In this document: positions 10,001-17,494 of the stretch, in pieces | Layout: each line of letters begins with the position of its first letter | Position numbering within the stretch: position 1 is the stretch's first letter | Assembly (NCBI GenBank): GCA_934747385.1 | Contig: CAKVGK010000001.1 | Location: 372,001 to 436,000 of the forward strand | DNA: 64,000 nt | Direction of reading: 5' to 3' | From: an uncultured Clostridia bacterium | Lineage (GTDB): Bacteria > Bacillota > Clostridia > Christensenellales > UBA1242 | Notes under the pieces: model-generated | What the model was told of the DNA's origin: nothing | The model's input: only the letters and a program-made list of their open reading frames with translations | Database searches by the model: none | Position numbers and translations under genes: made by a program

Positions 10001-12363
10001 GAAACTTGATAAAAATTGTTATTTGAGCCAGCGGCACGTGTTTCAACAGCATACATTGAAACGCCTGTAATTTTTGTTCTGTCAATTGTGAATGAACGAT
10101 AGGCTTTTGCCTCTCCCTCGTTTGTGGATTCAAGCAAATAACTTGCGCCCTCATTTTCGCCAATATTCGAACCAAAAATGTCACCATTTTTAACCTCAAC
10201 TGGCACAACTTGCTGCCTGAGTTGAGAACTGGTTAACAAACCTGTTCCATTGGCGTCGCTATCGTATCTTGCCAAATAAACATTCTTAATTGAATAATAT
10301 TTAACAACAATTGAACGTTCAAAAACGTCAGGTTCAACCCAACTGATTTTAACATTTTGCCTTGTAAATTTGCCTGAGCCAATTGGAGTTGTGTATTGTG
10401 TTTCACCGTCAACCAAAATTGGGTCGCCTTTTTTATCAACAGTTAAAGCATTAACTTCGATGTTGGTTGTTTCGTTGGAATATCTAAATGCAAACACCTG
10501 ATAAAATTGGTTGGCTTCGGTTATTTTAACTTTTATAACAACCAAATAGTAACCCACTTTGTTAAATGTGGTTGTGTTTTCTATTTTTGTTTTTTCCAAG
10601 TCTGTTAAAGACGACTCTAAAATTGGTTTTGTATCAAAATAATAGTAACTATTGTCTTCGCCGTTTTCAACATAGTTAACATTTGAACTAAGCCAAATAC
10701 CGCCTTGATTTGTTGTTTGATAGGATTCCTTAGTAATTCCTTCTAAAGGGTTATAAGGGTTAGTTGAAGTCGTTGCATAACCAACTTGAGCGTCTTGAGT
10801 TTTTGTCACAATACCTGTTCTTGATTCTATGTTGCCTTTTTCGTTGTTTGTTTCGACAGAATACACCACACCCAAATTTTGTTCGTCTGTTTCTTCACCC
10901 TTTTCATAACCATTTGGAACAAGCAAAACCACTTTATCGTTGCTATTTTTACTTATGGTTAAATATCTCATTTGTGCTTCGTTAAAGCCGACTTTAGAAT
11001 ACTTCAATTCAAAACCATAAATTGTCAATTGGTCACTTTTCAGGCTGAAGCCCATGCTGTTTTGTTCACCATTGTAAATGTAATCATAATCGAATTTGTA
11101 ACTACCAATTTCTGTGAACATTAAAACTGCTTTTGTTTCATCTTCAAGCCCGAGGGTTTTTGTTTTTGTACCCGTGGAGTCTGTGATTGTGCACACCAAT
11201 TTGTAGTTCACTCTGCCAAGAATGTTCCTTTCTGCAACGCGCCTATATGAATAGGTTGTCACAACTCCATTCAAAGTGTGGGTGTAGTCCAAAGTATATT
11301 TAGAAAAGTCGTATGTCAGGGTTGGGTAATTTTTTGAACTGCCAAGGTTAAATGAAGTTGTGCCACTAACTGGGAGTTCCAGTTTTGGCATAGTAGCGTA
11401 AGCATAACCTGAGCCAAAAATTTCTGGTTCGGTGTAAGTTGACTTAAACACCAAATCAAATGTAAAGGTTTGGCGTTTAAACTCTTCATTGTGGCGGTAT
11501 TCCACAACAAATTCGTAGTGACCGTCAAAACCTTTTCTTTGCGGAATAATATACGTGAAGTCTTGATAATTGTTGTTACCATATTGTCTAACAACTGGCA
11601 AAACAATTTGATTGCCATTAAGAGTTGCACTTACATTGATTTGTTGAATGTTTTTTGCATAAGTATAATTTGCTGCTTCTTGTTGAGTGTTTCTAACAAG
11701 GTCTGTTAAAATATTATTGTCTGCATCAGTTTTGCTGCCAAGCATGTAACTGCCAAAACTGAAAAGCACACCTTCAGCCATATCAACTTCGCCATCTGCA
11801 TCATATGCTTTAATGGCTGGATTGTAATAATATGTATGTCCATTTTTTGTTTTCAAACTGTTGTCAAGCATAATGTAATCACCAGAATGATAAACGGTTT
11901 TCTTGTTTGACACGTCCAATTCTATGTCTTTGAAATAATAACTAGGGTATTCGTTGTTTTCAAAATTGATATTGCTTTCGTCATCTTTTTTTGCTCTTAT
12001 ATTGTCCACATAAAGTTGGTTGATTGTTTCGTTCGTTCCGCCTGCTGCATATTGATTAGTATAAAGAGCCTTTTTAAATGGGTAGGACGCCGAATTGTAT
12101 TGATTAAGCAATGTGTTGTAATCGGAAATTTCTGCACCATTATCAGTTAGATAGTCGTCACCAGTGGAAAGAATGCCAACTTTTTCAACTGAAAGTACAA
12201 TGTTACCCTCATCTTTTTGGCTATACTTTTCTCCCGCAGTTACTGCCGCGTTAACATACTTTGTTCTGTTTAAAACCACGCCGGCAAACAAAACACCTGC
12301 TGCCATAACAAGCGACATAACGTAAATTATAAACCTTTGAACAATTTTAGATTTCCCCTTCAA
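4087..12363 (-). CDS. Giant membrane-anchored surface protein with Ig-like repeats, about 2758 aa
   Basis: This is a huge exported protein. The N-terminus is basic and followed by a hydrophobic segment (about residues 9-30) that acts as a signal or anchor. The C-terminus ends in one transmembrane helix and a short basic tail, with no LPXTG sorting signal, so it is anchored by membrane helices. Between them are many beta-rich units, several carrying D-x-x-G-N motifs (for example DEAGN, DAAGN, DLSGN) typical of bacterial Ig-like surface repeats. Asn, Tyr, Thr and Lys dominate. I chose a TTG start at 12363 because an AGGGG site lies 7 nt upstream; an in-frame TTG at 12390 has no such site. The likely role is adhesion or interaction with the surroundings. 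It is transcribed alone and ends at a strong terminator. A decayed copy of a short internal part lies at 38181-38312. Confidence 0.8.
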   Translation of the reverse strand: MKGKSKIVQRFIIYVMSLVMAAGVLFAGVVLNRTKYVNAAVTAGEKYSQKDEGNIVLSVEKVGILSTGDDYLTDNGAEISDYNTLLNQYNSASYPFKKALYTNQYAAGGTNETINQLYVDNIRAKKDDESNINFENNEYPSYYFKDIELDVSNKKTVYHSGDYIMLDNSLKTKNGHTYYYNPAIKAYDADGEVDMAEGVLFSFGSYMLGSKTDADNNILTDLVRNTQQEAANYTYAKNIQQINVSATLNGNQIVLPVVRQYGNNNYQDFTYIIPQRKGFDGHYEFVVEYRHNEEFKRQTFTFDLVFKSTYTEPEIFGSGYAYATMPKLELPVSGTTSFNLGSSKNYPTLTYDFSKYTLDYTHTLNGVVTTYSYRRVAERNILGRVNYKLVCTITDSTGTKTKTLGLEDETKAVLMFTEIGSYKFDYDYIYNGEQNSMGFSLKSDQLTIYGFELKYSKVGFNEAQMRYLTISKNSNDKVVLLVPNGYEKGEETDEQNLGVVYSVETNNEKGNIESRTGIVTKTQDAQVGYATTSTNPYNPLEGITKESYQTTNQGGIWLSSNVNYVENGEDNSYYYFDTKPILESSLTDLEKTKIENTTTFNKVGYYLVVIKVKITEANQFYQVFAFRYSNETTNIEVNALTVDKKGDPILVDGETQYTTPIGSGKFTRQNVKISWVEPDVFERSIVVKYYSIKNVYLARYDSDANGTGLLTSSQLRQQVVPVEVKNGDIFGSNIGENEGASYLLESTNEGEAKAYRSFTIDRTKITGVSMYAVETRAAGSNNNFYQVSTDQNGYYNKITAISDGYASIYWNNKVSGAIVNATYYFTPILKDSTATVSDLAKSASTVWFTNKYKLGSETGPFKINKPEQLDYTISAADVLKNCGIYFFELIDEAGNSCKFMYICDTTEQYFKIDDKYLTKNSVVYANNVSIEFATHKAIELFGTDKENPSNTEQMIERFANKQSSSEIQNAGYYVGTDSNLSALMSLFNISGANNYLTVKNEIFTAYDTEGTRKATLTVSKSSATHNPYYLMDKANKNENSSSYVLRINLYGENQFGYKDKKTQNDSNSFVIVEINDDHSLGMVYFADDQDSLTSGADFANRGKRLYTGNNILGAHATSSKVLAFYWEQGIGEYEIESIEYTYYPTPSSYNNSDLFFYSGASASKTLFKKGSTAETIAETSKNYALINLKDGQTEEGLYVVTRTYVDKDTNTKGEKKNYYFIVDRQSAITDNNKDYTYIYLKEETKYELSESFGQKEQELIYFDTDGFTEIERIKYKISLKTNKVPAQIKVPVGKYFNGTQASYYYAGRLNVKIYFYDRNEQLGKSNGTTTLVKLFDSNEYANSLGGLKDNYYKDISKNEGYLEIDLDSYLPKKVKDKYIISGNESSWLWLPGDYVIVVEDNVESMSASTAAHKKAFAFTIETEKLPTTDVFATMKEQDTIENATAVVDNNNTYTLTTKDEFVKLILPKYDNKNTQAQVDQDYLVITRTINGRTETYLRYEYSHKAGVTLPDKDANGVRTIFLPTELVRNGGKIDLNNSAKQIEYKVYIRFKVGSSSSGENEKYINCYQCYVDGKLQQYYQNCYTIIIDRIPPTANTQALETADNLVGYYNQQNGSNSMLELAVLDTSSGLYFTNQLAKYYQDKKPANLYAFVVNNNTAFNKTDIAKLYYREMGSISNESLNLPVVNFANYTQVNNVSTLTTYSFIGESNSNKYFELIEIDAAGNQNQYVILYSPKVENLTFEFSAKYMGENGEIETGMVKLDNNTSDITLFEMQAVAGGVDNLIDKFYHIELSKSFSGNPAVFNTNAETNFTNTGVTAQILESIRLSGKGNYNLKVVSRNSTVNYTINYYDQNNRVELNVRNLVQGSVASGFKIYLDGANVEQDGILYYAKEIKIIETTAGVTKTTTYNCKLDKNSVWYEDGNGKKVENLIQCNASTTYQIAMVDAFGVSSIYRFNTAEGDIFHSIKFEGATEENNKYIELANRYYAFTAATLKYNSAIYKKLILSYRVNGQTKVDFEITDGNKVNGIVQSVIRYQYSSSVGASVVLAEIRDGEIVLLPFKATEAGAIVDYKIELWDGDIVEYTYNIKLDTATNSVTLKNTDNVQHKLDFKYNEEYKNVSFSSVGSGIMNLMWTPVENEYFNYSYTLHEKLADDNVEDFDLAGLNSKVINTKETSKGVYWFEVRISTKDGKFLGNKVYAFCVLPVLTDLYYVQTDDMVAIKANSSFKFTEYQSLKTLAEEQLRLAGEDLTLPITNIPLFISNKGLTVVVAEEQGAKYKQTSVQRFGKNGADFAMLKLYRVYTSTYSRYLATLEIVETDYLASSAEFSYDKLKDNNTTETKNDSISQFVTSIYIANNKTLKLKFNQTNADSDNITKKNSIVLKVYHNGKDFETVQLNNQGKQVEYEIKGGGKYSFEIYDLSGNRHTFAFGESTSEIITVNVMKNVYFTMNGNAPINNAVFNEAVELSVYEPFNYALIDNQKPITIEVTRNGAKYDYEQKSYTYIFKDYGNYKVTFKATYIVEDGNKTINQQLISSVSFSIINKNEARSSYDLTNVSRYNILSVKNQNGKDITDAFLELISPQSQNGRLLTYQTVISNAAALDITAGKQSFEVIYQVNDGIYPARQAVFGFTLNDEIPTIECSVELGKETTKGFDITFNPGIIYEQVGDSALYINDKLICEITENSSFEKMTHSISQKTDGAGDYYVKLVGSSGSVVTSFKVVVKEPLNIWAIIIIVVVSVIVVGVTITIIVLRNKMRIR

Positions 12364-12733
12364 AATGCTTCCCCTTTTTATCTTTTGCAATCAGCATAAA
12401 AATATTTGTAAAATCCAGTTTCAAAGAACATAACCAGATATTTGTTCTATGCTAGCAATCAAAGACCCCTTTATTGTTATACAATAAAATTATAACACAA
12501 AAAAAATGAAAATACAAATAATTAAATTAACTAAAATTAATTAAATAAAAATTATGAATTATTATTTTAAAAACCTATTTCCTAATGTTTTTCAATATTT
12601 ATTTCATATTTGAGAATTTAATTGAAATATTTTTTAAAAAATTTAATTGAAATATTAAAAAATGCGTAAAAATTCAATATTTTTCACGCATTTTAATTTA
12701 TTTTTTTATTTTTTTGTTAATTTAATTTATTTT
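12364..12733. other. AT-rich spacer between ypeB and the giant gene
   Basis: No gene is visible. The region contains the ypeB terminator, a twice-repeated TTTAATTGAAATATT motif (around 12615 and 12640), and the presumed promoter region of the giant gene near 12470-12500, where a TATAAT-like box is present on the minus strand. Confidence 0.5.
12659..12695 (-). terminator. Terminator of ypeB
   Basis: On the minus strand an ATGCGT...ACGCAT hairpin with complementary A/T extensions is followed by a T run. It lies about 40 bp past the ypeB stop codon. Confidence 0.75.
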
Positions 12734-14152
12734 TTAAACCAATTTCTGGCTGCCTTTAACCTCAACCAGTTTCATGACTTTTGCAATTTGGTTTGTGTTT
12801 GAGTCGATATAATAAAAGAACATTCCATCAATCCTTTCAACATAAAATTCATAGCACGCAATTTCTTTGCCACTGTCCAACCTTATCACTGCCTTTCTTG
12901 TTGACAAAATTTCATAATCAAACCCAAGCAAACTTTCCGCCTGGTCAGCTGTTGTGTTAAATTGAGGAACCCTTTCAATGTGGTTGAATGCATAATTTTG
13001 AGCGTCAAGCCCAATAACATTCTGGCTTGTCAAATCAACTTTAACTTTCACCAAATCTGGGTAGTAAACCACTCCGTTCACAACTGGCGCAAGGTTGACA
13101 TATAAAACATTTTGCTTTTCTTCCCTCCAAACAGGTTGCATGTTTTCAAAGCCGATATTGTTGGCAAAATTTTTGGCAATTTCTTGCGCCTGTTCCGCCC
13201 CTAAAATTGGGTCGCCACCTTCCGCATACGCTGAAAGACCAATTAACAATCCACCTCTTTTGCTAACCTGAGCAAAGAATGTGTTAGAATCTGTTTTGAT
13301 TGTAAAGTCATAAGTGAAAATATCGCCTTCTGTGTTTCTGTCAAAATCAATCTGTTTTGCCTTGCCACTAAATACTGTGTCTTTTAAATAATTTTTTGCT
13401 TCATCTTGTGTTATTTCATTTTCAGGCAAACCCTTAACCACTTTATTTTCAAGCGCTGCGGAAAATGGACCATCAAAAATCATGGAAGGGTATTCAACTT
13501 GTTCGCTGCTCAAATTGCCCATGCTTGTGCTGAGTTCATTCATTCCATTCACGTCAAAAATCCCTGCATCAATAAAGTTGTAGCCAGTGTCATACATTCC
13601 ATAGTTTTGTTTGTTAAAATTCGCTTTAAGTTCAGCCAAAACAATGGCAATTTCATCAAACAACAATTCTTGTTTCTGAGTTAAATCCTCATTCTTGTTA
13701 AGCACTTTCATGTAAGCTTCGCAAACCCCATTGATTTGATTAAAAAACTTTGTGGTTGCAACCACATTTTCATGATTTATTGGAAGCACACTTAAACCAG
13801 CCAAAACATAATTACAATCCCCCACCATATCTTGCAGGGTTGAAAGTTTTGCTTGCCTTGTTGTCAAGGTAGAATATTTTGAAATGTCCACAGCGAGATT
13901 GTTAACATTGTCAACCATTGAATAATAACTAGAAGCATAAACACCTTCAAGAATGTTTGCGTTTTGTTTGCTTGATTTGTAAACCTGATAATATGCAATC
14001 AAAGTACAAGTCAAAATCACAAGCAAACTAACAATAGCAACAATAAACCACGGAATTGCTTTTTGAGCGTTACTTTTTTGTTTGGTTTCTTTATCTTTTT
14101 CCACATTAGAATTTTGCTCAAAATTTTCACTTTTTATTTTTTTATTTTCCAT
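12734..14152 (-). CDS. ypeB: Spore germination protein YpeB
   Basis: YpeB is the membrane-bound partner of the cortex-lytic enzyme SleB. It is needed to keep SleB stable in the spore and is processed during germination. The protein has a polar, charged N-terminus, one transmembrane helix at about residues 34-56, a helical region and, towards the C-terminus, PepSY-like repeats; the GVVYYPDLVKVKVD stretch is characteristic. The length of about 472 residues is normal for the family. The ATG at 14152 was chosen because GGGG lies about 6 nt upstream; a TTG four codons earlier has no site. It follows sleB by 108 bp, as in the usual sleB-ypeB pair, and has its own terminator downstream. Transcription in the forespore would be expected from the family, but I could not define a sigma-G promoter. 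Confidence 0.9.
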   Translation of the reverse strand: MENKKIKSENFEQNSNVEKDKETKQKSNAQKAIPWFIVAIVSLLVILTCTLIAYYQVYKSSKQNANILEGVYASSYYSMVDNVNNLAVDISKYSTLTTRQAKLSTLQDMVGDCNYVLAGLSVLPINHENVVATTKFFNQINGVCEAYMKVLNKNEDLTQKQELLFDEIAIVLAELKANFNKQNYGMYDTGYNFIDAGIFDVNGMNELSTSMGNLSSEQVEYPSMIFDGPFSAALENKVVKGLPENEITQDEAKNYLKDTVFSGKAKQIDFDRNTEGDIFTYDFTIKTDSNTFFAQVSKRGGLLIGLSAYAEGGDPILGAEQAQEIAKNFANNIGFENMQPVWREEKQNVLYVNLAPVVNGVVYYPDLVKVKVDLTSQNVIGLDAQNYAFNHIERVPQFNTTADQAESLLGFDYEILSTRKAVIRLDSGKEIACYEFYVERIDGMFFYYIDSNTNQIAKVMKLVEVKGSQKLV

Positions 14153-14260
14153 ATAAAACCCCAATTAAATTGATTTTTTTAATAATTTTTTTAATAATTT
14201 TAATTTTTTTGCTATTTTTAATTATTTTTTTAATTAATTTATTGTTTGAATTTTAATTTT

Positions 14261-14962
14261 TTACACTGCAAACACATGCTTGCCAATTTGTGTTACCTTT
14301 TTTGTTGTGAAAATCCACTTACTTGTTGCTGTTGCCGGGTTGTAATAATACACAGAGCCGTAGGTAGGATCCCAACCATTCAAGGCGTCGTCAGCGGCCT
14401 GATATGCTTTTTGATTTGGTTCCAAATTTATCTGCCCATCATTGACAGCAGTAAACGCCCAAGGTTGATAAATCACCCCCGCAATCGTGTTTGGAAATCT
14501 GCTGTCCTTAACCCTGTTGAGAACAACTGCTGCAATGGCAACTTGTCCTGTGTAAACCTCTCCACGTGCCTCAGCATAAACCACTTTTGCAAGCATATAT
14601 CGGTCGTTACTATTATAGGTTGATGAGCTGCTTGCTTTTGAACTTAAAGTTATGCCCATTTTTTTTGCCGTCAATGGTCCAACAACTCCGTCTTGAGTTA
14701 AGCCATATTTTTTTTGAAATTTTTTAACTGCCGCAATGGTTTTAGGACCATTTATTCCGTCCACTGCGCCAGTGTAATAGCCCCATTTTTTCAAACGTTT
14801 TTGCACTTCTTTTATGTCAGCCGTTGCAGCATATACAAACCCCGCCTCAATGTTTGAAGCCGCCGCCGTTTGCTGAGAAGCACCAATGTTAACCAAAATG
14901 CTGCCAGCCACACCAAATGTCAAAGCAAATATTCCAATAATTGCAATAAATATTTTTTTCAT
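14261..14962 (-). CDS. sleB: Spore cortex-lytic enzyme SleB
   Basis: SleB is a lytic transglycosylase that degrades the spore cortex peptidoglycan during germination. After a signal peptide (about residues 1-30) there is a peptidoglycan-binding domain, with DGINGPKT and DGVVGPLT marking its repeats, then a Ser-rich linker and a C-terminal hydrolase_2 domain beginning near LAKVVYAEARGE, whose glutamate is the expected catalytic residue. The domain order matches Bacillus and Clostridium SleB. The ATG at 14962 was preferred because GAGGGG lies just upstream; an ATG six codons earlier has no ribosome binding site. Its partner ypeB follows in the same direction. Confidence 0.92.
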   Translation of the reverse strand: MKKIFIAIIGIFALTFGVAGSILVNIGASQQTAAASNIEAGFVYAATADIKEVQKRLKKWGYYTGAVDGINGPKTIAAVKKFQKKYGLTQDGVVGPLTAKKMGITLSSKASSSSTYNSNDRYMLAKVVYAEARGEVYTGQVAIAAVVLNRVKDSRFPNTIAGVIYQPWAFTAVNDGQINLEPNQKAYQAADDALNGWDPTYGSVYYYNPATATSKWIFTTKKVTQIGKHVFAV

Positions 14963-15032
14963 ATTCCCCTCTTCTGCCATATTTTTTTAAATTATTTGCC
15001 AATATTTTTAAATTTTTTCAAATTTTTCAAAA

Positions 15033-15554
15033 CTAATTAAAAATTTTGTTAATAAATTCTTGAATGCGTGACTTAAATTGAATTTTGTCACTTACTTGAT
15101 TTTCGTTCACAAAACACAAAGGTGGATACATAACACACCACCAATTATCTCCAACCGCGTCGCCAAGTTCAACAATAACTGCGTCATAATAACCAGATTC
15201 CAAAGTGGTGTTATTGTAAGTCCTTGTTGGAAAATATTCGTTTGAAATTTTAACATTAACAGAATAGTTCATACCATTTGCCAAAAGCATATTTTTACCA
15301 ATTGCCTCTATGTTTGATTTTTCGCTGTTGACCACTTCAATTGCTTGTTGTTTGGTTTTAACATTGCAGAGTTTTGGTGTTAAATATTCCACTACGCAGT
15401 CTTTAATCTTATATTTAACTGCTTGGTCTATGCTGCTATTGCTGTTTGCGCGAATATGTATTCTTAAATAATCGTAGTCCTCCTTTTGTGGCAAGTTTAT
15501 AGCAACAACAGCAATCAAAACACAAATCAAAATGATTCCAATAAATTTTTTCAT
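15033..15554 (-). CDS. spoIIR: Stage II sporulation protein R (SpoIIR)
   Basis: SpoIIR is the signal secreted from the forespore that triggers SpoIIGA to process pro-sigma-E in the mother cell. The protein has an N-terminal hydrophobic export segment (about residues 3-20). It then has the family hallmarks RIHIRANSNS, a central YKIKDCVVEYL stretch, LESGYYDAVIVELG and GDNWWCVMYPPLCF. The length of 173 residues is short but complete. No convincing Shine-Dalgarno sequence precedes the ATG. In other spore formers the gene is under sigma-F, but I could not identify that promoter reliably. It sits between the amidase-like gene and sleB, all on the minus strand. Confidence 0.93.
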   Translation of the reverse strand: MKKFIGIILICVLIAVVAINLPQKEDYDYLRIHIRANSNSSIDQAVKYKIKDCVVEYLTPKLCNVKTKQQAIEVVNSEKSNIEAIGKNMLLANGMNYSVNVKISNEYFPTRTYNNTTLESGYYDAVIVELGDAVGDNWWCVMYPPLCFVNENQVSDKIQFKSRIQEFINKIFN

Positions 15555-15581
15555 GTGACTATGATTGGCAAAATTTTATAA

Positions 15582-15617
15582 AAAAACTGCAAAACTAAGG
15601 TAAATTTTGCAATTTTT
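15582..15617 (-). terminator. Terminator downstream of the amidase-like gene
   Basis: TGCAAAA (15588-15594) pairs with TTTTGCA (15605-15611). On the minus strand this hairpin is followed by a T run. It lies about 30 bp after the stop of the gene at 15647. Confidence 0.65.
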
Positions 15618-15646
15618 TATCTATTACGCTCAAAAACGTTACGGTC

Positions 15647-16702
15647 TTACCTTTGAGGTCTACCCGCGGAATTGAACAATGCTCGCCAAGTTGCAGGTCC
15701 CACAATACCATCTGCAGTCAACCCATTTTCCACTTGAAAAGCCTTCACTGCGCGTTCAGTTTCTCCACCAAAAATGCCGTCTAAATTTGTGATTGGGTAT
15801 AAATACGAAAGCAAAAGTTTTTGAAGATACAATACTGCGCTGACCTTGCTTCCTCTTCTTAAAATTTGACTTGAAGGGTTTAAATTCAAGAGCGCCCGCC
15901 AAGTGTTTGCGCCAACAATGCCATCTGCAGTAAGATTGTTGTTGGTTTGGAATTGTTGCACAGCACGCATTGTTCTATCTCCAAAAATTCCGTCTGTTGA
16001 AAGATTATATCCATACATATTGAGTAGATATTGCAAGGTCACCACAAAATTTCCGCGTGAACCAATGCGGATAGTTGGATAATTAGTCAATTTTCTTTCA
16101 ACATATGGTACACCAAGATAACTACATACCCCAGAACATGCGCCCTCACCCACATTAAGCACAAAAGTTGGGTTTAGCATTAATTTTGCTTCAACAAAAT
16201 TTGTCATAAATCCTGCCTCGATAAGCGTTGCTGGGCAGCGAACATTTGAAAGCATTCCGACTGAAAGCGTGCCAATTTTTCGCCCTGGTCTGCCAGTAAA
16301 TTCAACAACTTTGTTATATACATTTTGGCTCAACACTCTGCTTTGGTTTGAATATGAATTGTATGGGCTGTAATACACCTCTAAGCCCTGAGCTTTGTCA
16401 AAAGTTGTTCCACTGCCAGAAGCATTGTAAGCAAAGGTAACCACCAAACTGACACCAGCGCGATTTGTTCTAACCACTCGAGTTGAAACGCTGACGTCCT
16501 GAACCTCAGGGTGCACGTCATACACTTTAAAACCGCACCTTAAACATGCTAAAATAAAATCAATTTTGGACTGTCTATTAAATTCATTTTCATAAAAACT
16601 TCTGTTTATGTAAGGCAAAATTGGCGTGCGTTTGCCAACTGTTGGCGGGTTTAAACCGTGCTCATCGTTTGCCCCAATTAAAAAATCACTTGCTTGTGCC
16701 AT
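15647..16702 (-). CDS. Amidase_3-like protein with two peptidoglycan-binding domains
   Basis: The N-terminal 190 residues follow the N-acetylmuramoyl-L-alanine amidase (Amidase_3) pattern: EHG at 14-16, Glu 38, and LIEAGFMTN near the end of the domain. Two peptidoglycan-binding repeats follow, marked by DGIFGDRT and DGIFGGET and by two copies of the TADGIVG element. The third zinc-binding residue, normally the His of an SIH-x-N motif, appears to be Ala 91 in a TFAYNA context, so activity is uncertain. There is no signal peptide, which fits either a protein made in the mother cell or forespore or a non-classical export route. The ATG at 16702 was chosen because AAAGAGG lies 6 nt upstream; a start 11 codons earlier lacks one. 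Neighbouring spoIIR and sleB suggest a role in spore wall metabolism. Confidence 0.78.
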   Translation of the reverse strand: MAQASDFLIGANDEHGLNPPTVGKRTPILPYINRSFYENEFNRQSKIDFILACLRCGFKVYDVHPEVQDVSVSTRVVRTNRAGVSLVVTFAYNASGSGTTFDKAQGLEVYYSPYNSYSNQSRVLSQNVYNKVVEFTGRPGRKIGTLSVGMLSNVRCPATLIEAGFMTNFVEAKLMLNPTFVLNVGEGACSGVCSYLGVPYVERKLTNYPTIRIGSRGNFVVTLQYLLNMYGYNLSTDGIFGDRTMRAVQQFQTNNNLTADGIVGANTWRALLNLNPSSQILRRGSKVSAVLYLQKLLLSYLYPITNLDGIFGGETERAVKAFQVENGLTADGIVGPATWRALFNSAGRPQR

Positions 16703-16825
16703 AATAACCTCTTTATTGTTTCTATGACCAATCAAAAGAGTTTGTTAAAAATCAATCATCATTTTTATGTCACTATCTAAACGATTTTTTAAGTTCTCAA
16801 CTATGCAAGTATTTTAATATTTTAT

Positions 16826-16855
16826 AAAAAAATTGCAGAACAACTGCAATTTTTT
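16826..16855 (-). terminator. Terminator of the hisS-hydrogenase-HD operon
   Basis: AAAAAATTGCAG (16827-16838) pairs with CTGCAATTTTTT (16844-16855). The perfect stem ends in a T run on both strands and lies about 20 bp beyond the HD gene. Confidence 0.8.
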
Positions 16856-16877
16856 GTTTATCTATTTGAACAAACTT

Positions 16878-17486
16878 CTAAGATTTTATAATCTCTTCAT
16901 CTATGTAAGTTGCCATGTAGTCTGCAACATGAATGAGAAGGGCATTTGGGAATTGCAAATATGCTTGAGTCAGTTCGTCGCCTTGTGCTGCGCGAGGGTC
17001 AAAACTGCCCATGTGCCAGTTAATGCAAATTGCTTCTTCGCGAGTTAGGTGCATGAAACCGCTTATGATATATACAGATTTTTCACCATGACCGAAAGGC
17101 AAGCCATTGCTTTGATTGTGTGCATAAAATGGCACTTGAACCCATTGTCCATCAATTTTTTTGTTTTTCAAATCTTTAACATAACTGCCAATTTTGCAAA
17201 CGTCGTGCAAAAGTGCAATGATTGCAATGCTTTCGTCACTCAAAAAATTTGCATAGTTTTCGCCATATTCGTTTTGAATGATTTTCTTGTAACGCTTATA
17301 AACCATAATTGAGTGATAAGCCAAGCCTCCATCAAAATTGGAATGAAAACGTGAAGAAGCTGGTGAGGTGAAAAAGTCACTTTTGTTAACTAGATAATCC
17401 AACAACTCGTTTGCGCCCTCTCGCCTTATGTTTGCCTTGTAAATGTCAATAAATTCCTGTTTAATTTGGTCAATTGATTTGTCCAT
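16878..17486 (-). CDS. HD-domain phosphohydrolase
   Basis: This 202-residue protein carries an HD-type metal-dependent phosphohydrolase core. A His in GGLAYHS (about residue 56) is followed by LLHDVCKIG (about 92-100). A further His in LPFGHGEKS and another in INWHMGSFD probably complete the metal site. Such proteins act on phosphoesters such as nucleotides or RNA 3' ends; the substrate cannot be read here. Its start lies 8 bp after the hydrogenase stop, with AGGAGAG before the ATG, so the two genes are co-transcribed. Confidence 0.8.
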   Translation of the reverse strand: MDKSIDQIKQEFIDIYKANIRREGANELLDYLVNKSDFFTSPASSRFHSNFDGGLAYHSIMVYKRYKKIIQNEYGENYANFLSDESIAIIALLHDVCKIGSYVKDLKNKKIDGQWVQVPFYAHNQSNGLPFGHGEKSVYIISGFMHLTREEAICINWHMGSFDPRAAQGDELTQAYLQFPNALLIHVADYMATYIDEEIIKS

Positions 17487-17494
17487 ATTCTCTC

